From NCBI RefSeq assembly GCF_036227605.1, contig NZ_CP109487.1:2542001-2606000 (forward strand): a DNA stretch of 64,000 nt. Direction: 5' to 3'. Source of the stretch: Streptomyces sp. NBC_01439. Lineage in GTDB: Bacteria; Actinomycetota; Actinomycetes; Streptomycetales; Streptomycetaceae. Shown here one piece after another: positions 7,648-16,004 of this stretch (the stretch's first letter is position 1; each line of letters opens with the position of its first letter). A program made the position numbers and the translations under genes. The notes below the pieces were generated by a model, which made no database searches, was not told the DNA's origin, and was given only the letters and a program-made list of their open reading frames with translations.

Positions 7648-8430
7648 TCAGATCCGACGGTAGCTGGTGAAGAGGAACCCGGCCTCTTCCAGTACGCAGG
7701 CGGGCGCGAGCCGGTGCGGAACCGTGACGGACGGGCCGCCGGCGATCCGCTGGGCGCCTCCCGCCACGAGCATCGGGGAGATCGTCAGGCACAGCTCGTC
7801 CAGGGCGTCGGCAGCCACGAACTGGCCCAGGAGCCGGGGCCCGCCCTCGGTGAGCTGGCGGCGCAGCCCCCGCCCGGCGAGTTCCCGCACCACCCGGGCG
7901 GCGTCCACGCCCGCACCGTCACCGGCCACCACGACCTCGGCCCCGGCCCGCGCCGCCTCGGCCACCCGGGCGGCGGGCGCGGCGGCCCCGGTGACCACCA
8001 GGGTCGGCACCAGCGGGGAGGTGAACAGGGGCAGCGAGAAGTCCAGGTCCATGCTGGCGGTGACCACGGCGATGGCGGGGGCGGGGCCCTGTCCGGAGGC
8101 GGCACGACGGGCGGCGAAGGCCTCCCGGGCGCGGGCCGGGCGGTAGCCCTCCTGGCGAACCGTTTCCGCGCCGACGACCACCACGTCGGCCAGCGCCCGC
8201 AGGGTGCCGAAGATCCGCATGTCGCTCTCGCTGGAGATCGGCTGCGAGCGGCCCTCGTGCTGGGCACCGCCGTCCAGGGTGGAGACCATGTTGGCCCGGA
8301 GCCAGTGGCCGTCCGCCGCCAGTGCGGGGTAGGCGTAGGCATCCGCCAGTTCGTCGAGCGACCACTCCCGGTCGGCCCGGTCCCGGGGCGGGGCTGATGT
8401 CTGATCGGTCACAGGGAACAGGCGTCGCAT
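7648..8430 (-). CDS. Pyrimidine reductase family protein (RibD C-terminal domain)
   Basis: The 260-residue protein is a stand-alone RibD_C/dihydrofolate-reductase-like fold: N-terminal NMVSTLDGGAQHEGRSQPISS (substrate pocket), DVVVVGAETVRQEGY, a NADPH-binding stretch PTLVVTGAAAP, and the LTEGGPRLLGQF motif shared with RibD and DHFR-like reductases. It has no deaminase domain. The close relative Rv2671 of Mycobacterium tuberculosis is known to reduce dihydrofolate; by family this one should use NADPH on a pyrimidine or pteridine. It is divergent from zapE with a very short gap, the same pairing I recall for Rv2671/Rv2670c. The ATG at 8430 is chosen; a GTG five codons in is possible. Confidence 0.85.
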   Translation of the reverse strand: MRRLFPVTDQTSAPPRDRADREWSLDELADAYAYPALAADGHWLRANMVSTLDGGAQHEGRSQPISSESDMRIFGTLRALADVVVVGAETVRQEGYRPARAREAFAARRAASGQGPAPAIAVVTASMDLDFSLPLFTSPLVPTLVVTGAAAPAARVAEAARAGAEVVVAGDGAGVDAARVVRELAGRGLRRQLTEGGPRLLGQFVAADALDELCLTISPMLVAGGAQRIAGGPSVTVPHRLAPACVLEEAGFLFTSYRRI

Positions 8431-8452
8431 CGGTGCAGTGTGCCACGCCCCG

Positions 8453-8458
8453 TAGAGT
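8453..8458 (+). promoter_or_regulatory. -10 box of a likely leaderless zapE transcript
   Basis: TAGAGT lies 8 nt before the GTG of zapE, so transcription would begin at or within a few bases of the start codon. No Shine-Dalgarno sequence is present, consistent with a leaderless mRNA. The -35 region is weak. Confidence 0.4.
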
Positions 8459-8466
8459 TGAGAGCT

Positions 8467-9570
8467 GTGTCGACATCTCTCTCCACCTCCGGTTACACCT
8501 CCGGCCGGCCCCCCATAGCCGACGCGGGGCCCCAGGCCCTCTGCGCGCGCGAGCCGCGGGTGCCCGCCGAACGACTGGTGGCCGAGATGGTGCCGCCGCC
8601 CCGGTTCGACTCGGTGCGCTTCGACACGTACAACCCGGACCCGACCCAGCCCAGCCAGTCCGAGGCCGTCACCGTGTTGAGCGGCTTCGCCGCAGGGCTC
8701 GGCGGTGCCCACGCCAGCGGCGCCGGCAAGAAGCGCTGGTTCTCCAAGAAGCCGGCCGCCCCCACCGCCCCGCGCGGGGTCTACCTCGACGGCGGGTACG
8801 GTGTCGGCAAGACCCACCTGCTGGCTTCCCTGTGGCACGCCACCCCGGCCGAACCCGCGCTCAAGGCCTTCGGCACCTTCGTGGAGCTGACCAACCTGGT
8901 CGGCGCGCTCGGCTTCCAGCAGACCGTGCAGACCCTCGGCGGACACCGGCTGCTGTGCATCGACGAGTTCGAGCTGGACGACCCGGGCGACACCGTACTG
9001 GTGTCCTCGCTGCTCAGCCGCCTGGTCGAGCAGGGCGTGGCGCTGGCCGCCACCTCCAACACGCTCCCCGGCAAGCTCGGCGAGGGCCGCTTCGCCGCCG
9101 CCGACTTCTTGCGCGAGATCCAGGGGCTGTCGGCGCACTTCCGGCCGCTGCGGATCGACGGCCAGGACTACCGCCACCGCGGTCTGCCGGAGGCTCCGGC
9201 GCCGTTCTCAGACGAGCAGGTCACCAAGGCCGCGTACGCGACCGAGGGCGCGAGCCTGGACGACTTCCCCGGCCTGCTCGAACACCTGGCCAGGGTGCAC
9301 CCGAGCCGCTACGGCGCGCTGACCGACGGCCTCACGGCGGTCTGCCTGACCGACGTCGGCCCGGTGCCCGACCAGTCGACGGCGCTGCGCCTGGTGGTAC
9401 TGGCCGACCGGCTGTACGACCGTGAGGTCCCGGTGCTGGCCTCCGGGGTCCCCTTCGACCGACTGTTCAGTGAGGAAATGCTGAACGGCGGCTATCGGAA
9501 GAAGTACTTCCGCGCCATATCGCGGCTCACCGCGCTGGCGCGCGACGCGAAGCCCCTGGTCTCCCAGTAG
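8467..9570 (+). CDS. zapE: Cell division protein ZapE (AFG1-like ATPase)
   Basis: The 367-residue P-loop ATPase carries Walker A GGYGVGKTHLL, Walker B LLCIDEFELDD and downstream sensor regions (LAATSNTLPGKLGEGRF). In proteobacteria ZapE acts at constricting FtsZ rings; the AFG1/LACE1 relatives are mitochondrial. The actinobacterial role is less clear. The GTG at 8467 is preferred to an in-frame ATG 27 bp upstream because the -10 box would lie inside the longer frame. It is followed by osmC on the same strand after about 60 bp. Confidence 0.85.
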   Translation: MSTSLSTSGYTSGRPPIADAGPQALCAREPRVPAERLVAEMVPPPRFDSVRFDTYNPDPTQPSQSEAVTVLSGFAAGLGGAHASGAGKKRWFSKKPAAPTAPRGVYLDGGYGVGKTHLLASLWHATPAEPALKAFGTFVELTNLVGALGFQQTVQTLGGHRLLCIDEFELDDPGDTVLVSSLLSRLVEQGVALAATSNTLPGKLGEGRFAAADFLREIQGLSAHFRPLRIDGQDYRHRGLPEAPAPFSDEQVTKAAYATEGASLDDFPGLLEHLARVHPSRYGALTDGLTAVCLTDVGPVPDQSTALRLVVLADRLYDREVPVLASGVPFDRLFSEEMLNGGYRKKYFRAISRLTALARDAKPLVSQ

Positions 9571-9632
9571 GTTTGGGGACGCCGGGTCCCTTCGGGAGCC
9601 CGGCCGTTTCCCACATCTTCGAAGGGATCACC

Positions 9633-10058
9633 ATGGCCACCACGCGTCAAGCGCACACCGTCTGGGAAGGCGACCTGCTCAAGGGCAAGGGTGTCGTCAC
9701 CCTCGACTCCTCCGGCATCGGTTCGTACGACGTCTCCTGGCCCGCGCGCTCGGAGGCCCCGAACGGCAAGACCAGCCCGGAAGAGCTGATCGCCGCCGCC
9801 CACTCCAGCTGCTTCTCGATGGCTCTGTCCCACGGCCTCGCGGGCGCGGGCACCCCGCCCACCCGGCTGGAGACCAAGGCGGACGTCACCTTCCAGCCCG
9901 GTGAGGGCATCACCGGCATCCACCTCACGGTGGAGGGCGAGGTCCCGGGGCTGGACAACGACGGCTTCGTCGCCGCCGCCGAGGACGCCAAGAAGAACTG
10001 CCCGGTCAGCCAGGCGCTGACCGGTACCACGATCACGCTGAGCGCCAAGCTCGCCTGA
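9633..10058 (+). CDS. osmC: OsmC family peroxiredoxin
   Basis: The 141-residue protein has the two reactive cysteines of OsmC/Ohr hydroperoxidases, in AAHSSCFSMALSHGL (about residue 56) and KKNCPVSQALTGT (about 122). It reduces organic hydroperoxides using thiol reductants. MATTRQAHTVWEGDL at the N terminus and SPEELIAAAHSSC in the middle are typical of the OsmC rather than Ohr branch. The ATG at 9633 follows GAAGGGATCACC. A strong terminator stands 20 bp after the stop. Confidence 0.93.
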   Translation: MATTRQAHTVWEGDLLKGKGVVTLDSSGIGSYDVSWPARSEAPNGKTSPEELIAAAHSSCFSMALSHGLAGAGTPPTRLETKADVTFQPGEGITGIHLTVEGEVPGLDNDGFVAAAEDAKKNCPVSQALTGTTITLSAKLA

Positions 10059-10077
10059 TCGGCGCCGCTACGGCGAG

Positions 10078-10109
10078 GGGGCGCGGGCCGCGCGTGCGGC
10101 CCGCGCCCC
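10078..10109. terminator. Bidirectional terminator after osmC
   Basis: GGGGCGCGGGCCGC (10078-10091) and its exact complement (10096-10109) form a 14-bp stem with a GCGT loop, followed by TTT. It separates the converging osmC and amidohydrolase genes. Confidence 0.85.
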
Positions 10110-10168
10110 TTTCGTGTTCCTGCCCCACCCGGGCACCCCGCACCGCCCCACATCGCGACGCCCACCCG

Positions 10169-11290
10169 TCAGGCGGTCGCCAACTGCGGGATCAGGCGCA
10201 TCGCGTTGTCGTGGTAAATCCCCCGCAGCTGCTCCGGGGTGAAGGCCGGGTCGGCCTCGAGGGCGGGGAGCGCCAGGTCCGTCACCGTGTCGGCGGGGGC
10301 GGCGGGCCAGTCGGTGCCGAAGAGGACGTGGTCGGCCGGGACGTGTTCCAGCAGGGTCGCGGCGGGTGCCATGGGGCCTGCGGTGTCGTAGTAGAAGCGG
10401 CTCAGGTGGTCGCGGACGGCGGCGGGTTCGACGCGCGGTTCGCAGAACCGGCCGAGGGCCTGCAAGCGCGTCGCGATGTACGGCAGGAAGCCTCCGGCGT
10501 GCGGCAGGACCACGGAGATGTTCGGGAAGCGGTCGAGCGTCCTCCGACTGATCATGTTCACGGCGGCCCGCGTGGTGTCCAGCAGGAAGTCGCACATGAA
10601 GTTCGGGATGCCCGGAACCGTCGACCCCCCGGGCGGACCGGAGGCGCCGGGCGGACCGGACGGGCCGTCAGGGAGGTTGTGCGGGTGGGTGTCCACCACG
10701 GCGGAGAACTCGTTCAACTCGTGGAACAGCCGGTCGTAGGCGGGATCACCGAGGTAGACGCCCCCGTAGTTGGCCGTCACGTTCACCCCGACGGCCCCGA
10801 GCTGCCCGAGCCCCCGGCGCACGGCCCAGGACGAGGCCTCCGGGTCGTCCAGGAACAGCGGCACGTAGTACGAGAACCGTCCCGGATGCGACTGCGCCAC
10901 CTCCATCATCGACTGCAGCGTGATGTTGATGGCCTCGCGCAGCTGCGCCGACGACCGGTAGCGCGCCGGCAGCATCGGCTTGAGGACGGCGGTCGTGATG
11001 CCCACGTCGTCCATGAAGCGGATCGCCGCGTCGGTGCCGAGCCGGGTCCACGGGGGCAGCCGTTCCGGCTTGACCAGTCCGTGGTGCGCGGCCCAGTCGC
11101 GCCACTGCGGCGCGCAGAAGTGATGATGTACGTCGATCTTCGAATGGGCCGCGCGCGCCGCGCCCGTGCCCGGCGCGGAGGAACCGCGCGCGACCCGGAT
11201 GACCGCGCTGGTGCCCACCGCGGCGATCCGCAGTTCGTCCGCCGGCGTCCCCAGGAGGCGCAGTGCGGAGGTGCTCACGGAATCCGTCAT
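10169..11290 (-). CDS. Amidohydrolase (ACMSD/PF04909-like)
   Basis: The 373-residue protein is a metal-dependent TIM-barrel hydrolase or decarboxylase: the metal motif DVHHHF near residue 53-58, a DTHPHN loop near 200, VLPHAGGFLPY near 270 and FGTDWPAAP near 320 supply the usual His and Asp ligands. ACMSD-like enzymes decarboxylate or hydrolyse aromatic and lactone compounds. About 50 residues precede the first barrel strand, so a later start is possible. It lies 27 bp downstream of a cytochrome P450 on the same strand, which suggests that the pair transforms one substrate; what that is cannot be seen. A Gly/Pro-rich insertion (GPSGPPGASGPPGG) interrupts the barrel near 225. Confidence 0.88.
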   Translation of the reverse strand: MTDSVSTSALRLLGTPADELRIAAVGTSAVIRVARGSSAPGTGAARAAHSKIDVHHHFCAPQWRDWAAHHGLVKPERLPPWTRLGTDAAIRFMDDVGITTAVLKPMLPARYRSSAQLREAINITLQSMMEVAQSHPGRFSYYVPLFLDDPEASSWAVRRGLGQLGAVGVNVTANYGGVYLGDPAYDRLFHELNEFSAVVDTHPHNLPDGPSGPPGASGPPGGSTVPGIPNFMCDFLLDTTRAAVNMISRRTLDRFPNISVVLPHAGGFLPYIATRLQALGRFCEPRVEPAAVRDHLSRFYYDTAGPMAPAATLLEHVPADHVLFGTDWPAAPADTVTDLALPALEADPAFTPEQLRGIYHDNAMRLIPQLATA

Positions 11291-11317
11291 GCCGATCCAC
11301 CGCCCATCGGGTCTGGG

Positions 11318-12631
11318 TTACCTGCCGGAGGCCACGGAGGCCAGGGACGCCTCGCCCGGGTCGGCGCCGGGGCGGCGCGGCTCCAGGACGAGCCGGAGGT
11401 GTTCGAGGCCCCGGAACGCCGGCACCGGGCCCTTGAGCCATGCCCGCCCGGTCTCCTGTGCGTCCGCGAGCTCCATGTCCGGGAACTCCCGCAGGAGGGT
11501 GGCCAGCGCGATCTCGAGTTCGAGCCGCGCCAGCGGCGCCCCCAGGCAGTAGTGGGTCCCGTGCCCGAAGCCCAGGTGCGTGCCCTGGAGTCCCTCGCGC
11601 GTCACGTCCAGCTCGTCGGGGAACTCGAACTTCTCGGGGTCCCGGTTGGCCGAGGAGATCGCGATCTGTACGAGGGAGCCCTCGGGGATCTGCGTGCCCC
11701 GGATCTCGGCGTCCCGTGCCGCGTACCGGAAGGTCGACGTCTCCACCGATCCCTCGAAGCGCAGCATCTCCTCGACCGCCCGCGGGATGAGCGCGGGGTC
11801 CTTGCGCAGCAGCGCCGCCTGATCGGGGCGGTGCAGCAGGTTGAGGACGGAATTGCCGATCTGGTAGGCGGTGGTCTTGTGGCCGGCGAAGAACAGGACC
11901 CACAGCGACGCGACCAGTTCGGGATCCTCCAGCCGTTCCTCCGCCTGGAGGAGGTCGCTGAGGAAGGAGTCCGACGGGTGCGCGCGGGTGTCCGAGATGA
12001 GCCGCTCCAGCCGGTGCTGCAGGCGCTCCTCGGCCGCTTTCAGCTCCGCCCTCCTGCTGGGGTCGAACCGGGAGCGGGTCACCTCTGCGAACTGCTCCAG
12101 GATCTCCGGGCGGTCCTCCTGCGGGATGCCCATCAGTTCGCACAGGACCGCGACGGGCAACGGGAACGCGAACGAGGCCATGAGGTCGACCGTGCCCGCC
12201 TTCCGGCATGCGCCGAGGATGTTCTCCGCGATCTCGGTGATCCTCGGGCGCATCTGCTCCACCCGCCGGGGGGTGAAGGCGCTCCGCAGGACGCGGCGCA
12301 GCCGCGTGTGCCGGGGCGGGTCCGAGAAGAGCACGTTGTCGTCGAGCGCGTCGAAGAAGCTGCCGTACACGGCGTGGTACGTGTCGATGGCGCCGTGCAT
12401 GTTCTTGCTGAACCGGGGGTCCGACAGCGCGTCGCGGGCGTCGTCGTACCGGGTGATGAGGTACGTCTCGATCCCGTGGGGAGGGGTCAGCCGGCACACC
12501 GGGTCCTGCTCGCGCAGGGCGGCGTACATCGGATGGGGGCACTGCCGGTACTCCGGCGCTCCCCTGGACACGGCCGACACGATCTCGTGCAGCGCTCCGC
12601 CGCCGTCCGGTGCCGCATCCTGCTGCGCCAT
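11318..12631 (-). CDS. Cytochrome P450
   Basis: The 437-residue protein has the complete P450 signature set: I-helix AGHKTT (249-254), K-helix E288-x-x-R291, and heme loop FGHGTHYCLG with axial ligand Cys362. The I-helix has His in place of the usual acidic residue before Thr-Thr, as in some macrolide-type bacterial P450s. It is soluble and would need separate ferredoxin and reductase partners, none of which are nearby. The ATG at 12631 has GGAGG nine bases upstream; the frame remains open further but without family similarity. It is the first gene of a likely two-gene operon with the amidohydrolase. Confidence 0.93.
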   Translation of the reverse strand: MAQQDAAPDGGGALHEIVSAVSRGAPEYRQCPHPMYAALREQDPVCRLTPPHGIETYLITRYDDARDALSDPRFSKNMHGAIDTYHAVYGSFFDALDDNVLFSDPPRHTRLRRVLRSAFTPRRVEQMRPRITEIAENILGACRKAGTVDLMASFAFPLPVAVLCELMGIPQEDRPEILEQFAEVTRSRFDPSRRAELKAAEERLQHRLERLISDTRAHPSDSFLSDLLQAEERLEDPELVASLWVLFFAGHKTTAYQIGNSVLNLLHRPDQAALLRKDPALIPRAVEEMLRFEGSVETSTFRYAARDAEIRGTQIPEGSLVQIAISSANRDPEKFEFPDELDVTREGLQGTHLGFGHGTHYCLGAPLARLELEIALATLLREFPDMELADAQETGRAWLKGPVPAFRGLEHLRLVLEPRRPGADPGEASLASVASGR

Positions 12632-12890
12632 GGTCCGCACCCTCCGTCGCACTCGCTTCCTGGGGACAACACCGGTTCCCCGCGCGGATGCGTCGCGAAA
12701 CGGCACCCTTCCCGTTCGAGTGAGCCGGTGGCGCCGGGTGCCGGAGCGGGCCCGGGTGGGGCCCGGATGCGGGTCCGGCCGACCGTCAGCCGATCGGCGG
12801 TCACCCGTCCGGGCCGAGTGTGTGGCGGGCCCGGCGGCCCGGGGAAGGGCTGCTGGTGCCCCTCGCCAGCCCGTCACAAGGAGCCCGCGC

Positions 12891-13451
12891 ATGGCCCGTA
12901 GTCTCGCCCTGGCCCTCACCGCAGCCGCCTCGCTCACCCTGGCGGCCGCCACCGCTCCGCTCGCCGCCGCGGACTCGGGCCCCGGCCGGGCCCAGGGCGA
13001 CCTGGCCCGTACGTACGCGGCGACCGCCCGGTATCAGGTGCACGCCAATGCCGTGGCGGACGGCTACAAGCCCGATCAGTACTGCGTCGTCGACAAGGCG
13101 GGCCCGGGCGCGCTCGGTTACCCGCACTTCAATCACAAGTACGACAACTCCCTCGACCCGGCCAAGCCCGCCGCGCTGTTCTACGAGGATGACGGGCGCG
13201 GTGGCAAGCGGCTCGTCGCGGTCCAGTGGCTGCGCTACGACCGGGACCAGAAGCTGACGACGGACGACGACCGCCCCACGATGTTCGGCATCCCCTTCAA
13301 GGGCCCCAAGCCCGGCAACTTCCCCGGTCAGCCGGTGCACTACGCCCTGCACCTGTGGCTCTGGAAGAAGAATCCCGACGGCCTGTTCGAAACCTTCAAC
13401 CGGGCGGTGACCTGCCTTCCGGGCACCACCCGCCCCAAGCCGTCGCTCTGA
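12891..13451 (+). CDS. Small secreted protein of unknown function
   Basis: The ATG at 12891 follows AAGGAG at suitable spacing. The first 27 residues form a Sec signal peptide ending ATAPLAAADS. The mature part (about 160 residues) has two cysteines (YCVVDK and VTCLPG) that may form a disulfide and a Trp-rich strand HYALHLWLWKKNPDGLF. I do not recognise the family. Its TGA overlaps the ATG of the PhoX-type gene, so the two are translationally coupled and probably exported together. Confidence 0.8.
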   Translation: MARSLALALTAAASLTLAAATAPLAAADSGPGRAQGDLARTYAATARYQVHANAVADGYKPDQYCVVDKAGPGALGYPHFNHKYDNSLDPAKPAALFYEDDGRGGKRLVAVQWLRYDRDQKLTTDDDRPTMFGIPFKGPKPGNFPGQPVHYALHLWLWKKNPDGLFETFNRAVTCLPGTTRPKPSL

Positions 13452-14857
13452 TGCCGCCCCGGGGGCAGGCGGGGCCCGTCACCCGGCGCGGTCTGCTCGC
13501 CACGGGCGCGATCGCCTTCAGCGGGGCGCTCGGCGCGCTGTTCACCGGTGGTGGCTCGCGGGCCGCCGCCCGGGCCCCGCGGACCCCCCGCACCGACCGC
13601 GGGTACGGGCCGCTCGTGGCCGATCCGCGCGGGCTGCTCGACCTGCCCGCCGGGTTCACCTACCGGGTGCTCTCCCGGGCCGGCGGGCCGCTGCGCTCCG
13701 GTGAGGGGCCCGTGCCCGCCAACTGCGACGGCATGGCCGCCTTCGGGGCCGGCGGCGGACGCGTGCGCCTCGTCCGCAACCACGAGAACCGCACCACCGC
13801 CGCCCTGCGCGTCCCCGCCGTCCCGGGACTGACCTACGACCCCCGGGCACTCGGCGGCTGCACCGCCCTGGAGCTGGACGCGGCCGGGCGGGTCACCGGC
13901 GAGCGCGTCGCCCTCGCCGGCACCGCCGTCAACTGCGCGGGCGGCCGCACCCCCTGGAACACCTGGTTGAGCTGCGAGGAGACCGAGGACCGGGCGGGCA
14001 CCTCCGGCTACGCCCGCGACCACGGTTTCGTCTTCGAGGTGGACCCGGCCGACCCGCACCGCTCGGGCGCGGTCCCGCTCACCGCGATGGGCCGCTTCGC
14101 ACACGAGGCCGTCGCCGTGGACCCGTACCGCGGGGTCGTCTACGAGACCGAGGACGCCTTCGTCCGGCCCTTCGGGCTGTTCTACCGGTTCCTGCCGGAG
14201 CGGCCGCTCGGCGGACTCGGCTCGCTGCGGGCCGGGGGCCGGCTGGAGGCCCTGCGGGTGCCGGGGCTCGCGGACCTGGCGGTGGTGGACGAGCCCGGGG
14301 CGGTGTTCCCGGTGGAGTGGGTGCCCGTACCGGACCCGTCGGCGGCCGGGACGCCGATCCGGCTCCAAGACTTCGGGCCGGGCGGGATCACCCACGCGCA
14401 GAAGCTGGAGGGCTGCTACTGGGGCGACGGCGGGGTCCACTTCGTGTCCAGCTTCGCGCGCAGCGGCGAGGGCGCGGCCGCCGACCACCACGGGCAGGTG
14501 TGGTTCCACGACCCGCGGCGCTCCACGATCCGCCTGGACGTGCTCTTCGGCCCGGCCGCCGACACCGCGCTGCCCGGGGACTCCCCCGACAACATCTGCC
14601 TGGCGCCGGACGGCGGACTGATGGTGTGCGAGGACGGCGGCGGCGCCCAGTACGTGTTCGGGGTGACGGTGGGCGGTGAGGTCTACCCGATGGCCCGCAA
14701 CGCCGAGGACATCGGAGCGCCGGGGGCCCCGGAGTGGGGGGAGTTCGCCGGGGTCACCTTCTCCCCCGACGGGCGGACGATGTACGTGAACGCCTACGCC
14801 CCGGGAACCACGTTCGCGGTGACGGGCCCCTGGCACCGGGCACCGTCCGGCGCGTAG
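13451..14857 (+). CDS. PhoX-family (DUF839) phosphatase, Tat-exported
   Basis: The 468-residue protein begins with a twin-arginine signal (TRRGLLATGAIAFSG, residues about 11-25), followed by a beta-propeller enzyme typical of PhoX/DUF839: VRNHENR, GGCTALELD, NTWLSCEET, MGRFAHEAVAVDP, YETEDA and SPDNICLAPDGGLMVCEDG. PhoX enzymes are calcium/iron-dependent alkaline phosphatases that release phosphate from organic esters outside the cell. I see no PHO box upstream by eye, so phosphate control is not demonstrated. It is coupled by ATG/TGA overlap to the preceding small secreted protein. Confidence 0.88.
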   Translation: MPPRGQAGPVTRRGLLATGAIAFSGALGALFTGGGSRAAARAPRTPRTDRGYGPLVADPRGLLDLPAGFTYRVLSRAGGPLRSGEGPVPANCDGMAAFGAGGGRVRLVRNHENRTTAALRVPAVPGLTYDPRALGGCTALELDAAGRVTGERVALAGTAVNCAGGRTPWNTWLSCEETEDRAGTSGYARDHGFVFEVDPADPHRSGAVPLTAMGRFAHEAVAVDPYRGVVYETEDAFVRPFGLFYRFLPERPLGGLGSLRAGGRLEALRVPGLADLAVVDEPGAVFPVEWVPVPDPSAAGTPIRLQDFGPGGITHAQKLEGCYWGDGGVHFVSSFARSGEGAAADHHGQVWFHDPRRSTIRLDVLFGPAADTALPGDSPDNICLAPDGGLMVCEDGGGAQYVFGVTVGGEVYPMARNAEDIGAPGAPEWGEFAGVTFSPDGRTMYVNAYAPGTTFAVTGPWHRAPSGA

Positions 14858-14879
14858 CGGAAGACCACCGTGCGGCCGC

Positions 14880-15719
14880 TCAGGGGAAGTCCACGGGAGT
14901 GCTGTCGCCCAGGGCGGTCCGCGCATAGGTCGCATAGCGTTCGAACAGCTCGGGCTGCGTGCTCCGCGCGATGTCGAGCACGGGCGAGTCGGACCTGCGC
15001 ACGCCCGCCAGATAGGGGGAGGTCCGGCAGCGGCCCGTCTCCGATTCGGGGTCCACGATGCTGATGTAGGCGGTGGGCAGCTGCCGGGTGAAGCGCACCC
15101 TCAGCGCTCCGGGGTGTCCTTCGGACTCGAACCCCCGGGCGATCTCCACCAGCTGGCGGGCGGATTCGGCCGCCCGTTGCGGCAAGTGGGGGTCGCCTAT
15201 GCTCCGGCCGTACTCCCCGAGCAGCACCGATTCGGGGTCCGCCATCACGTAGGTGATGTTCACGCCCTGACTCAGGAGTCGGCGTACCGGTCCGGTGAAG
15301 TCCCGCTCGGGACGTGAGACGAACAGGCTCGCCAGGCTGCGCAGCGAAATTCCGACTTCGACGATCTCGGAATTCGCGCCGGCGATGAACGCCGCCTTCT
15401 CGGTCGGCGAAGGACGCCCCTGGGCGTGAACGGTCAGGCCGCGGTCGCCCTCACCAACGGGCAACCGGTCATCGAGCAGCTGGTTCATCTCGGCGAGGAA
15501 CCGCTGCCGTTCGGCGTCCCGCAGGAAGAGGTCGTAGTAGAAGGGGATGGCGACACCGGCGGCGGCGAAGACGGCGAGCTCGTTGAGCACGGACCAGCCG
15601 AACCCGTCACGGCCGTTGGAGACCAGGGCCAGGCTCAGTCCCCCCAGGAGGATGCAAATCGCCAGGGTGATGCGGAATCTGCTCAGCAAGGTGCGCGATT
15701 CGGGTGACGTGCTGTCCAT
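14880..15719 (-). CDS. Membrane protein with cytoplasmic domain, possibly DUF5919-like
   Basis: The 279-residue protein has two N-terminal membrane segments (about 17-35 and 43-60), then a soluble domain from about residue 65. That domain contains AFIAGANSEIVEVGISLRSLASLF and a strand VNITYVMADPES, which recall the phospholipase-D-like fold seen in proteins annotated DUF5919; no HKD motif is visible. The ATG at 15719 lies just left of a tandem repeat and has no strong ribosome site. It converges on the PhoX gene with a gap of about 20 bp. Function unknown. Confidence 0.75.
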   Translation of the reverse strand: MDSTSPESRTLLSRFRITLAICILLGGLSLALVSNGRDGFGWSVLNELAVFAAAGVAIPFYYDLFLRDAERQRFLAEMNQLLDDRLPVGEGDRGLTVHAQGRPSPTEKAAFIAGANSEIVEVGISLRSLASLFVSRPERDFTGPVRRLLSQGVNITYVMADPESVLLGEYGRSIGDPHLPQRAAESARQLVEIARGFESEGHPGALRVRFTRQLPTAYISIVDPESETGRCRTSPYLAGVRRSDSPVLDIARSTQPELFERYATYARTALGDSTPVDFP

Positions 15720-15814
15720 GGTCCCCCCTGCGGTCCCCCTGTCCCTCCCCTCGCCCGTGGGACTTCATGCGCGTCCCGCTCGTCCACGGCCCGGCAGTGG
15801 CGCGGGCATCTCGG

Positions 15815-15921
15815 GTGTCGCGGGTCGCGGGCGTCGCGGGTCGCGGGCGTCGCGGGTCGCGGGCGTCGCGGGTCGCGGGCGTCGCGGGTCGCGGGTGTCG
15901 CGGGTGTCGCGGGTGTCGCGG
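15815..15921. repeat. GC-rich tandem repeat, 16-bp and 9-bp units
   Basis: Five units of 16 bp built from a 9-mer (GTGTCGCGG or GCGTCGCGG) plus a 7-mer (GTCGCGG) are followed by three 9-bp units GTGTCGCGG, 107 bp in all. It fills most of the 285-bp space between the divergent membrane protein and deacetylase genes. Units are near identical, so replication slippage is likely and copy number should vary between strains. It is translatable in several frames but shows no coding signal. Confidence 0.85.
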
Positions 15922-15990
15922 GCAGCACCGTTGCGCGGGCACCGGAAGACGCCCCACCGCCTGTCGCGCATTCTTCTCATCAGTTAGTCA

Positions 15991-15996
15991 TATATT
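15991..15996 (+). promoter_or_regulatory. -10 box in an AT-rich island before the deacetylase gene
   Basis: TATATT lies 8 nt before the GTG at 16005 inside an AT-rich stretch that stands out in this sequence. No ribosome site lies between, so the message would be leaderless. The -35 region is not clear. Confidence 0.4.
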
Positions 15997-16004
15997 TTGC
16001 GTAC

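Noticed and set aside
10094..12901. Long plus-strand frame opposite the amidohydrolase and P450 genes
   Set aside because: The antisense of two clear enzymes; translation is Arg/Gly/Val-rich with no recognisable domain.
15815..15921. CRISPR-like array
   Set aside because: Units are contiguous without unique spacers and too short for CRISPR repeats; no cas genes.
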